This document shows, piece after piece, positions 35,837 through 46,440 of a stretch of DNA of 64,000 nucleotides. The DNA comes from Vandiemenella viatica. Lineage: Eukaryota; Arthropoda; Insecta; Orthoptera; Morabidae. The translations under genes were made by a program, and so were the position numbers. Location of the stretch: positions 10,362,924-10,426,923 of the forward strand of contig JARYHS010008074.1 of assembly GCA_031002005.1 (NCBI GenBank). Reading direction: 5' to 3'. Under the pieces are notes generated by a model. That model was not told the DNA's origin and ran no database searches. It was given only the letters and a program-made list of their open reading frames with translations. Within the stretch, counting starts at the first letter, position 1; every line of letters begins with the position of its first letter.

Positions 35837-38078
35837 GGCATGGCATAGGCGTGTAGGGTGCCTCCACTGGAGTGACTGAGTAGTATGAAACAGGTACACA
35901 TGAATTGATAGTAAATTAATAATAAAAAGAATTTTTTGAAGATTGTGTTTTGAATTTGGCTTTGCAGCAAGTCAAGCAATAAATGAAATTAAGGGCATTA
36001 TCGTATTTACTATTTATTACAATAATAGAACCCATCATTAAAGTTTGAGAAAAAGAACTGAGTTGAGTAATATGTAGAAAGTAATTAAGTTTAGTTTAGA
36101 GAAGAGTGGAGGCAAGAACCTGCTGTAACGCCGCTCGATACTGAAGAGGCGTGGTAGGGTTGTAGTAAAGGGAAATCGGCACCAGAGTCAACTGCGTCAG
36201 TCGCGTAGGAGGTCAGTTATGAAGTAGTTACGAGGTGGGTATAATAGAGTCAGTGGCTGCTCGAGCAACTGTGTTATAAGGTAGCAGTACAATTTCTCGA
36301 TACAATAAGTTATTCTCGTGATACGCCAGTGCAATAATTGTTCTGAAAGTTCAATGTCATTACAGCGTGAAAAGTAATTAAAAACAGTTTATTCCAATCT
36401 TTGTTATCGCTTGTGCAAATTTTTCATCCAATTATTGACACCCTAACCAGTAATACCCCTCTTATAAGCAGTTATAGTTCGAAGAGAACGCTAGGTGCAC
36501 TAGAAGCAAAAATAAGCGTTAAATAAATATAATTCAACTGGTCTCACAGTCGACTTGTTCATTCAGCAATGAATATGCAACCTACCCCTCTCTTAAATAT
36601 CTGTCATGACATGGTGATGAGGGTACTCCAAGGAGACATATAAAATACATCACAATGTGCGTGCCTGTCAGAGCTTATGAAATATCGCTTCAGTACCAGT
36701 CTATGATACATTAAAAACTGCCAATATTTTTAGTTCGGAATTTCGGCGCAAGTTAAATGAAGGTAAGTCGCTAATCGTATGTTGGTAAAGCTACTGTTGT
36801 TTGTTTGCTGCCCTCACAATTAGACACCGAGTCCTACGTAGATTAGCTGTATCGAACTTTCGCTTTTCGGTCGCACATAGGCAACAATAAGTACTCTCTC
36901 AGACACTCATATTAGTGTGAAAAAAAGCTCGCAAATTGTTTCATTAATTAAAAACTTTCGAAGCATCTGATCTACTGGAATAAATTCTGAACAGTTAGAA
37001 AATTAAAGTTAAGTTTGAAGTGAAAATTTCACCTTTAGTTGCCATTCCTAACAGACGCCACTTTATTGGTTCTAATTAGTATAACTAAATTCTGTACTGG
37101 AATGTAAAAAAGGTAAGATTATCTCATAAAATAAATCTTTTGTTGTGCGTATCCTAAACTACAATGTCGAGATTTCTATCGTCAAAATGCAAATCTTTTG
37201 ACAGACGTAACTTGATGATTATCCCTAATACCCTATAAAACAAAAAAACAAAAAATTAGAGCACTATCCGTCTCCCTTTCAAACCTAAGCGTGAGTGATA
37301 TAATGCATCGATTTCCGTCATTTCGCAAAATCTGGTGACAGTTTTTTGGAAAGCTAAACTAGAAAGGGTTTTGGAAAGAAGTAATTTTGCTAACACACTT
37401 GACGTCACCTTGTAGCATTTTACAACCAAAATAGTCAGAAAACTAATAATTTATTGTATCGGTGGCATTTTTCGACTTATATTGCGAATAGAGACAATTT
37501 CACACCCATCAGGGTGTCTCTCGTGCTTTCTATCTGCCACATGTGTCAGGAAAAACACAGAGGGGGAGGGATTGATGATTACAAAACAACTGATCATGCA
37601 GTTTGCTTTTGTTAATTATAACTAAAAACTGTATACTGTGGTGGATATATTTTATCTACATACTATCCGTAAGCATTAAGTCTGATTTGCATAAAACGGT
37701 TGGACGTGGAAGTTCTGAAAGGTCCTCCTTACTGTAGTTTATTGTTTGCCTCATTTATTAAAGACTGCGGTGATACCTGTTCATCTCACAAGGGACGATA
37801 TCTCGGATATTTTAACAAAATTTGAAAATGTCATTCACGACCAGTTAAGTTTTTTATTCCAGGCAGGATGGAGGCAATGAAGAAATGAGTAATTATCATT
37901 AATACATTTGTAATCCGGAAACAAATAGCTTTCAGGAATATCAGAGTTACATGTTCATCTTTTACTACTGTAGTTTCTGACATGTGCGTCAATTCGATCG
38001 CATGGTAGTTATGTAGAGCTCAAAATGTTCACCTCTACAACCGAGAACATGAGTTCGGTTCATGACATTCACCTATTT
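35837..38078. other. Non-coding stretch, no gene seen
   Basis: No ORF with a recognisable domain. Around 36110-36600 the sequence is somewhat less AT-rich and has a TATA-like GGTATAATAG; I considered a solo LTR but found no matching ends or flanking duplication. The rest is AT-rich. Confidence 0.4.
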
Positions 38079-38783
38079 ATCTTTTTAAATGCTAAGACTT
38101 ATGAAATGTAGCAGAAATGATACCAATACTAGTAGATTAAATATAAAAATAGGATCGGATGCAATAGGAGAAGTAAGCGAATTCTGTTACTTGGGAAGTA
38201 AAATTACAACCGATGGCCGAAGCAGGAATGATGTCAAAAGCAGAATAGCTCTAGCAAAAAGAGCCTTCATGAAAAAGAGAAACCTTTCAATTTCAAATAT
38301 TGATCTAGGAATTAGAAAGAACTTCTTAAAACTCTATGTGTGGAGCACAGCACTTTACGGTAGCGAAACATGGACTTTAGGAATACCGGAAAGAAAGAAA
38401 ATTGAAGCATTTGAAATGTGGTGCTACAGAAGAATGCTGAAAATTAAGTGGACAGACAAAGTAAGAAATGAACGAGTTTCTGAAATGATGGGTGAGAAAA
38501 GAAGTTTGTGGAAGAAGCTTAAGGAAAGAAGAGACAGGATGGTAGGTCATATTTTGAGACATGCTGGATTGGTTAATTTGTTAGTGGAGGGAACAGTCGA
38601 AGGTAAGAACTGCAGAGGAAGACAGAGATTAGAATATATGAAGCAGATAATTGAGGACGTGGGCTGTAAGGCGTATGTAGAAATGAAGAGGTTAGCACAG
38701 GTTAGGAAAGGATGGAGGATTGCATCAAACCAGTCGAAAGACTGACGACAACAACAACAAAAAAATCTTTTTAAATGCTAAGA
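38079..38783 (+). mobile_element. 5'-truncated RTE-like LINE insertion with 19-bp target duplication
   Basis: ATCTTTTTAAATGCTAAGA is present perfectly at 38079-38097 and 38765-38783. The element between (38098-38764) contains only the end of ORF2 and a short 3' tail of CAA repeats and A. The perfect 19-base duplication and uninterrupted ORF show a recent target-primed insertion that was truncated at its 5' end. The same subfamily is represented at 21041-21417 and, more decayed, at 16017-16200. Confidence 0.95.
38098..38745 (+). pseudogene. RTE-like ORF2 C-terminal fragment, uninterrupted
   Basis: About 215 codons are open. An ATG at 38089 lies in the target duplication and belongs to the host site. 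Landmarks in order: RLNIKIGSDAIGEV, the thumb-like FCYLGSKITTDGRSRNDV, RIALAKRAFMKK, LYVWSTALYGSETWTL, MWCYRRMLKIKWTDKVRNE, GHILRHAGLVNLLVEG and GRQRLEYMKQIIED. This is the region downstream of the RT palm in RTE-like LINEs; endonuclease, FADD box and fingers are missing. It has no catalytic residues, so it is a dead-on-arrival fragment despite its intact frame. Clade assignment is from remembered motif style and is less certain than its LINE nature. Confidence 0.85.
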
Positions 38784-41037
38784 GTTTTATTACAACAACT
38801 GTTAGACTTTTAGAAAAAACCTTCATAGATGATTTGCATTTCATTTATTTAGGACATATTTTTTCTCTACATTTTTGCCTTTCAGATCAAATATGAGTGG
38901 TAACTAGTGTGCTTTTCTCCTTTTAATTGTCCTGCATCATTTAGAAACCTTCTTTCGCCATATTGTAAAAGCCATGTCGCGAGGCGTCTTTCAGGGCAGG
39001 TGCTTCCCTCAGCTCAGACTATGGGAGAGTTGCATTATTTTCATGTGCGATGGTATTTGATATCTGCTAATTATCGTGGACTAATACCGGGAGAGCCAGA
39101 AAACTGTTTCACTTCTATAAAACATGAGATCATGAACACAGAGTTACCACAAAGGTCAGTCTTTCTGCCTCCAAGTCCATATCACTCTAGTAGTGATAAA
39201 TATTACTCAGAAACCCGGTACCTACACTATAATGGTCTTGCTAATTTTCTCTCTGATTAATCATCTTGTTTTGTGTGCTATAATACTCAACAATCACCTT
39301 GTCCTCTGTGTTAGGAATTTAACCTTTTTAATGTTGCTCAGTTGTCTCCACGTATCTTATTCTCAAAGAGTGTGATTATAGTTTGTCTTCAGGAGACGCA
39401 AACCCTAAATAATTGCAGAGTTTTAAATAAACTTTTACAGCAGACTAACGTTTGTCCACTGCTTCGTGCCGGCGGACCTTGATACTCTTCTTATTCTAGT
39501 ACCAAAAATTAATGTGGATTACCTTACAATCGGTTATCAACTGATACCCGAAAGTTTTATTCGACGCATGTTTTAACGCGATATAATTTATGAAATAGAA
39601 GATATTAAAGCTACATGGAAAAATTATGTCACCGTCTAATAAAGGCGAACACAGAAGTAATTGTCCCTTTGGTCAGAAGTTTGGTACACACTTTTCAGAG
39701 GACATACCTCTCGAGAAATCTGCTTATTAAATTAAAAATAAATCTACCTTAGACATAATTCAACAAGAAATTTTCCTTATGCGATTTGTATGCGAATTAT
39801 TTTTATACGTAAAATATCGTCAGTGGAGAGTGCCGTGTGACATGGCAACCGGTTGGTTGTGTCTGCAGACTTTTCAACGTCCTCTAAGGATTGACGGCTA
39901 ATTAACAATTTGTTTTGCACCAGCCCTAGACAGCAAAAATAAGTTATAGAATTGTAAACGATAAGTTTTTAGATATGCTGTTTCACGCTTTATTAACAAA
40001 GGAAGAATATACATGAGGGCAATCCATACTTTTGTGTTTTGTCTCAGTATGATACCCGAAAATATTTTTTTTTTAATCATCCTGTTATATATTTCAATAC
40101 ATTCAATTCCTTATTGACGATAAATCTGTTCAACTTCACCCAGTAATTATCATTCACTACGCCAATAGACATAAAGAACACCAGAAGTGTTATCGTTTTC
40201 TATTCTGATCCTAATGTGTGTTGAGGATTAAGGTATTCCGGCATGATGGTTGCTTTCCACTTCTTGTCAATTTTCTAAAACCTTCTCGTACTGTTTGAAA
40301 ACTTATTGCTTGGAAAGGGAATATTCTCTATAAGTGCTTTGAAAATACTCATAAGTCACAGTTTTTTTCCAAGTTTTCATGCCACTACATATCTCATGTT
40401 ATCACTAGTTCATTTTCTAAATGCATCTTTCAAATCGAACTTCACTTTCAAAAATTTTAAAAATCAGTGTCAACGTGTTCACTTGTCATGAATGGTATTG
40501 CAATTCGAGGAAAGCATTGCCAATCAGAATAATTTCCTGTCACAAATCTCGGATGCCAAAAACTCCCGCTAGTTGTTGATGTGTGTGAAATTATCCGAAA
40601 TAATACAGACGATCACCACAATATCTCAAACTAAAAGATAGTGAACGTTTCCCATATAATACAAATTACTAAATAGATTTACCTGAAGATGACAGCCTCG
40701 TTTGGCTACAGCTAGCATAAATCGCCGTGTCTTCACTGAAAATGCGTAGATTTTTTTTAAAAAATAATAATAAGTTGAAGACGTCGTTGTGACGATGAAC
40801 AAAGAGCCTACCTGGGCGTCTGTGCCTGATGTGATAAATGTTACCTGTGTTGTGTAACATACGTGACGCTGTTCCGACTCAAAGGTCTCCTACCAGAAGC
40901 GGTGTATGTGAAGGATACGGCCTGCCAGAAAACTTAATTATCGTATGGAACGGAAAGTTCATTAGCGGAAGAGCCGAAGAAGAAAATAACGACGGAAGTA
41001 AAAGTAAAACAAAACTCATTCAACACTCAAGCAAGTT
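38784..41037. other. Non-coding stretch, no gene seen
   Basis: ORFs up to 117 codons (38907-39260) with no recognisable domain or codon pattern. A GAAGATGACAGCC hairpin-like phrase lies at 40684. No repeat boundaries were found. Confidence 0.4.
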
Positions 41038-41615
41038 GTGAGGTACACAACCTCACATTTGTGATTTTGACATTAAAAAAAGCTATTTTTTTATTTAATA
41101 ATTGTAATTGTATATACTAACTCTGTATTTTTAAGTTCCAAGGTCAAAGTATGTCAAGATGAATATAATGAGATCTCTGGAAAATAAAGAATAGTCGATA
41201 TAGAGTTGAAGAAAAGATTTGAAAGGAATAGGACGAGTTGGTTTTGGAAAGAAAATGATTTAAGAAAAGAGATGAAACAGAATGGCTCGATGGAGAAGCC
41301 ACAAGAATCCTGGCGGGATTAAGCAGAGGAAAATATTAGCCTGAGGGCAGAAGGTTTAGGGTTTTGAATAAAGATAATGGAATGTGACTTTGGAAATGAT
41401 AATTGTTTGTTTAGTAGAAAATTTAGGTTATGAGATAATTAGAAAGTGTTTTATTTGATATTGAGACTGAAATATAGATATAGACAAAGAAGTTGATTTA
41501 AAGTTTTTATGGTAAGAATTTGATTAATAATAATTTGATTTACAGCGTGGGTATCGAAATAAAACCAGCAACGGACAAAGAGGGATCAAGGAAATCCTTA
41601 TGTACTGGTCTGGTG
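41038..41615. repeat. Dispersed repeat, homologue of 19987-20522
   Basis: It starts at the hairpin GTGAGGTACACAACCTCA and shares order and landmarks with the 20-kb copy (ACTAACTCTGTATTTTTAAG-like block, GAAAATATTAGCCTGAGGGC, GATTTACAG, GGTATCGAAA, AAAACCAG). Translation of 41170-41345 shows fragments such as RTSWFWKENDLRKEM without a sustained frame. The class is unknown. Confidence 0.65.
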
Positions 41616-43739
41616 CAGGAAATATAAGCAAAAGTATTAATTTAAAAGTATGATGAAGTAACACTCACATGTGTTCTCAACAAAATAAGGGAATGATACA
41701 GTGGTACGTTACAAAGTATATACTTAGTAACATAAAATAATCACTTGCAGCCTTTAATCTAACGCCACAGTTTTCCTTACTTACATACGTTTTCCTTATT
41801 TTAGCCACAGTATTTGTGATATCGACTATAACTAGTGTACTTTTTCGTTCGTGCTAGGTTGTTAAGACACACAATGAAGGATTGTCATTTATGGTTACAT
41901 GAGCCCAGCTGCACTTACCAACCGAATCTTTCGCTATTTTCTGTACCAAGGAAGCCCGGTTCACTGATGTGGAGAGAGTTGGAAATCCCAGAGTTAGGTT
42001 CCTTCAAGAAGAATCGTAAAACACGTAAAGCTTTGCCAGGGAAGTAAGAACACAGTAAATGGATGCGGGAACATTACTTAAAATTTAAATCCCAATTAAT
42101 AAAGCAGCCGAAGTAACGTGGTTTTTAGCTTTGCAGAGAAAGAAATAAAATATTACCAAATGACGTGCCAATTCTTTGGCTTTCACCATTCGTTATTTCT
42201 TTCGTTCACACTATTTTCAGACGTTTTTGTTTTACAATTACGTAAAAACGCACAATTGCAATATTTTCGTTAGTGGAACGTGAAAGTTAAACAAAATATT
42301 GTCTATAACAGAAGCTGACGATACTATCCTGTAGTTAGCAGGCGGCCGCACGTAACATTTAGTACCATAATTGACAGAAAAACATTCTTCACAAAAATTG
42401 ATTTTCGGTGATTTAAAACATCAGTTATTTAGTATTTATTAGCTCCTTAGATTTTTTATCTGTTTTGATATGTCATCAGTCATTTGAAAGCCAATCCGTT
42501 ACCTCAGCAGAACGTATAATTGGAGTGATGGAATGAATTACGGAATTATTTAAGATGCAGACAATTTTGAAGTTTGAATTACCCAATAAAATCGAATTAC
42601 ACATTATACTAAATCGACGGGAATAATTTTAAAGCGAAAAATTGCAAAGCACTGAGATTCTAATGATTTGATAATCAACAAATTGCGTAATTGATAGAGA
42701 TCTTTATTTCTCTCCTGACCTCCTGTTTATTTTCAAATAAAGCAATGATTTACTAAGCTCATTCACTCAATCACTCACCACAAAAGCTATCATTAGAAGA
42801 AATTCTAGGTCATGTCCACAATTTTATGGCTAAGCAACTGCTACCAAACTAATTGCCACAAAACAATCATTAAGTTTGTTTTTAGTAGCATTTTATTCGT
42901 TAAAAAATACGGGAAAACTTTACGGCTGAAAAAACTTTAAACTAAGGGTACATTTCACTAACATGTCGCTAGTAAAAGTAACATAAAAAACTAAAATTAC
43001 TCATGGTATCTGCTGTAATTACGAATGCCAATTGTCACTGTGGCCTAGGCAGAATTTAAATTTAACTAAAACTTCCGCTAACGTTGTTGCTTGACCAGAG
43101 TTTATGCATTACAGTTAATTTGGTTTTTACCAATTTTACTCACCACTTTCGCTAATGGCCTTTGTTCATGTGCGCTGTATGTGAGATATTAGGTTGTTTG
43201 AAGTGGACATCAGACCAAATTTGTTACCGAATCAAGTATTTTGACAGTTCATTTGTTCGGAGTTGCTCCACTATTTAATAATCTGTATTAAGTTCTATGA
43301 CCAAACAGTACATCATGAATGTTTGCCAAGGCTCAAAAACAAAACAAAAAAAAGAAAAAAATTGCAAAGTGATCTTTTAGGGTCAAATACAAGTTTGTAT
43401 TTCGGCATGTTCGAGTCTAGCAACCACGAATTTTGAAAAATATTTTTCGATAGAGCGATCGTCCCGGTTCGTGTTTACTACGTCTATTAACACTTCTGAG
43501 TTCTTCAAGCTCAAGAGATTTTATTCAGCCCAATGGTGAAATACAGGCGAACTTCTCATTTGATCACATCAGATCAACCTAGCATAATCTTTGACCCTAA
43601 AAACTGAAACTATTTTAGAACCGTGACGATACTCATAAAACGGTCACGGGCTTCCGTTAGTAATATAAAACTATGAGTATGTTGTTTGCATCAGTATTTA
43701 TTAACTCTCATTACACGCTTTATATTAGCTTGACCTATA
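41616..43739. other. Non-coding stretch, no gene seen
   Basis: AT-rich; the longest ORF is about 70 codons, unrecognised. No inverted repeats or arrays with clear limits. Confidence 0.4.
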
Positions 43740-44910
43740 TGAATGTAACCGAATTTTACAACTCCATTCTGACCCACATCCAAATGTCCGAGCTGTTTGA
43801 AATTTTGCACACATATTAAGAACCGGTGAAAGTACAATAATTTCATAGCAATGTCTTAATTTTCTCATTGCTTTGACAGTAATAACAGAAAACTTGTTCA
43901 ATGTCGTGGAATTCTGCAATTTAATTTTAACCCAATGTCAGAATTGTTTGAAATTTTGCTCATGTATTGAAAACTGATTACAATACAATAACTACATAGG
44001 TATGTCTTGATATTCTCATTATTTTGCAAGTAACAATAGAAACATTTTGCACACGTTTTAAGAACCATTAACAATACAGTAGTCTCTTAGCAACGTCCTG
44101 CTATTCTTGTTACTTTGACGGTAGAAATAGAAAAATGGTTGTATGTAATGGAATCTTTCATTTCAGTGTTAACCAACTTCCTGAAGTCCGAATCGTTTGA
44201 AATTTTGCACTCTTATTAAGAATCGAGAAAAATTCAATAATTTCATTCTCAACACGTTGTCAGTAGCAACTTAAAAGTGGTTGAATGTAGTAGAAAATTT
44301 CAGTTCAATTTTCACCCACTTCAGAAAGTCTGAGTTGTCTGAAATTTTGTACACGTATTAAGAACCGATGACAAGCCAATAATTTAATATCTATGTCTTG
44401 GTAATCTCATTACTTTGACAGTAAGAATATTAAAGTGATTTAACTGTCTTATCACAGGTGTGGCTCATTTTCACCCACTTTCCGAATCCCCCTGGTAGCG
44501 CAATTGGTTAAGGTGCGTAACTGGCGAACAGACGTTCCCTCCTCGAATCCTGGTTTCGGTTAGAATTTTTACGGATATTATGTGTGGCAAAGATTAGGAT
44601 AACCCACGGTTCGGATTTCATGTTAAACTGCAGGTTCCCTATACCTGATGGGATTGCCGAGTTAGGCAAATGCAGCCGCGACATTAGTGCATAAGCACGG
44701 CAATTCGAGAAACCTTCGTCTTTTGGCGGCTGGACCCTTCGGAGATTTCCCGGCCAATATAGCCATATGCATTTAATTTAATTGCCAACTGCCAGGCCTC
44801 TTAATTTTTTGAAATTTTGCACAAGTGTTAAGAATGTTTAACAAAATAATTTCACAGCTGTAACCTGGTGTTCTCATTACTTTGACAGTAACAACAGAAA
44901 AATGGTATTG
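43740..44910. repeat. Tandem array, about 150-bp units, split by a SINE
   Basis: Units share TGTTTGAAATTTTGCACAC followed by ATTAAGAACC, a CAATAATTTCATAGCAATGTC block, TTCTCATTACTTTGACAGTAA and a CCCACTTCC.GAAGTCCGA block. The GAAATTTTGC landmark is at about 43798, 43951, 44199, 44341 and 44811, with a partial one near 44045. The large last step is explained by the inserted SINE (44488-44785). Resembles the array at 14095-14890. Confidence 0.75.
44488..44785 (+). mobile_element. Second tRNA-derived SINE type
   Basis: It starts CCCCCTGGTAGCGCAATTGG with a good A box (TAGCGCAATTGGTTAAGG), a weaker B-box region (CCTCGAATCC) and TGGTTTCGGTTAG after it. The body continues with AACCCACGGTTCGGATTTC, CTGATGGGATTGCCGAG, CGGCAATTCGAGAAACC and TTTCCCGGCC, and ends in ATGCATTTAATTTAATT rather than a plain A tail. 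It interrupts a tandem-array unit. The target duplication is not clear. It is unlike the main SINE family of this window. Confidence 0.75.
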
Positions 44911-45362
44911 TTGCGTAACCTTTTATACATGCGCAATTGATGATACTTTGATAGAAGCTGCTACGATAGTGTCTGCAGTCACTTAATGTGATGTTAAATA
45001 GTGAGTATTCGAAACATCGTTTTCAATCGCTTCGTACTATTGTAGAAGGGTGGTCTTCCACATTTACCCTGCTATTGGACCTTTGGTGGAGTTGACCATT
45101 TAATTGTACGTTACTCGTGGGAATAATAATTAAAAATGAAACTACATCACAAAGAAAAAGAGATATTGGCGAAGAAAAGCCAACACTAAGAAACATACTT
45201 TTGAAATAATCTGAACTAAAAAGTTAAAAATAAAATTGTAGTTTAAAAAACTAAAAACACGATTTCGTAGTAATGTGAACTAAAAGGTTAAAAATAATCT
45301 TTAAATATAAATTACTAGTTGAAGGAACACGCCAATACAACTGTTTCATTTATTTATTGCTG

Positions 45363-45405
45363 CGTCGTACGCGTTTCACCTCTCATCGAGGCATCATCAG
45401 CGACG
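45363..45405 (-). ncRNA. Hammerhead ribozyme motif, minimal type I (Penelope-type)
   Basis: On the minus strand, in order: stem I strand CGTCG (45405-45401), core CTGATGA (45400-45394), one extra T, stem II GCCTC with loop GATGA and GAGGT, core GAAAC (45377-45373), loop GC, then GTA, with predicted cleavage after the A, and stem I partner CGACG (45367-45363). Stem I is a perfect 5 bp. Stem II is 5 bp with one wobble. Stem III is only AC/GT, as in the short hammerheads described from Penelope-like elements. The extra base before stem II may weaken activity. Confidence 0.7.
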
Positions 45406-45803
45406 AATCTGTGTTACAGTTTTTATATACAGTTTTATATACATTTTTATCCTATTATTACAAATTATGAGCATATTTTTTATGAGATATTTTTATAGCT
45501 AATGATTACTTACTATTTACATTTGTTAATATGGTATGCAGCTGCGCATCTCCGTTTCTTTATACAAAGCTTGGTTTGCCTGTATCGTATTTACACTATT
45601 GTGCGTTTTCATCATTCGGGGGCCAGCTGGTTTGTTTATGTCGTGTCTGGTGCGCTTTCGCGTCCTTCGGTTGTCTGTTGTGGCCATCTTGTTTGTATAT
45701 GTCATGTCTCGTGCCAATAGCGCGAGTTTTGAAGCGTGCGTTAGAATGTTTTATATTTATGTGTGATGTATATATGTGTGGGGTTTTATTATACAGTTTG
45801 TGT

Positions 45804-46262
45804 TTATTTTGTTTTGTCTGTCGAGTTGGTGTATATTAAATTGAGTAACGTTTTATTTGTGAGGTTTACTTGGTCGTTTAGTACCTGTTTGCCTTCATTT
45901 TTGGCTTTTTGAATATATAAGTTTTCCTGTATAGTGAGTGTGTTGTGTCTGTGGTTCTTGATAGTGTGAATTTGCATATCTGTGTTTATGTTAGTTGGTG
46001 AATGGTCGTTTTCTATGAGGTGTTCGGCAAATGTGGAATGGTTACTGTATTTTAATGCTCTCATGTGTTGTTTGTATCTGATTTGGAACTGTCTTCGTGT
46101 TTGCCCTATGTATACTGCTTCACATTTTTGACAGGTGAGTTGGTAAATGCCTGAATTGTGAATTTGTCTTTGCAGTGAGTTTTCAGTTCGCAGTGCAATG
46201 ATAATGCCTTGTTTTTTGAAAATGTTTGCGATTCGGTGTGTGTATTTGTTAGAATATGTCAT
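45804..46262 (-). pseudogene. GIY-YIG endonuclease domain of a Penelope-like element
   Basis: 152 codons open. Residues 36-60 carry the zinc-finger-like and GIY-YIG core: GIYQLTCQKCEAVYIGQT, with GIY and YIG separated as in the family, then RRQFQIRYKQHMRAL with the conserved arginine. SNHSTFAEHLIENDH supplies the downstream histidines. Residues 95-130 contain TIKNHRHNTLTIQENLYIQKA with the conserved ENLYI glutamate region. In full elements this domain follows the RT and cuts DNA for insertion. Here the RT is gone and the start ATG is internal, so it is a fragment, though the catalytic signature still looks intact. Confidence 0.85.
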
Positions 46263-46440
46263 TGCATGCCATTTCCTTTTGTTTTCATTGTACTGTGTGG
46301 TTTGTGTGTTTGTTTAACTGTGTGTTTGTTTAACTGTGTGTGTTGTAGATGTGTTTTTCTGGTGGGATATATGTGGTTGTTTAAATATAAATGTTTTGTT
46401 TAACAATGATATGATATCGCACAATTCCGGATAAATTAAT

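Larger units (their letters stand above)
45320..46440 (-). mobile_element. 5'-truncated Penelope-like element
   Basis: On the minus strand a GIY-YIG endonuclease region (46262-45804) is followed by a 3' region with a hammerhead-ribozyme motif (45405-45363), a combination typical of Penelope-like retroelements. Upstream of 46262 a frame-shifted stretch still reads TRKTHLQHTQLNKHT and HKPHSTMKTKGNGMQ, the RT-to-endonuclease linker. The reverse transcriptase itself is missing. The 3' limit near 45320 is estimated. Confidence 0.8.

Noticed and set aside
36110..36610. Possible solo LTR with TATA-like sequence
   Set aside because: No matching terminal TG..CA ends, no primer-binding site and no flanking duplication could be found.
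44488..44560. Functional tRNA gene suggested by the strong A box
   Set aside because: The B box is degraded and a SINE body follows; no cloverleaf closes.
45502..45839. Three overlapping plus-strand cysteine-rich ORFs and a minus-strand ORF
   Set aside because: They lie in the 3' region of the Penelope-like element, overlap in different frames and have no domain.
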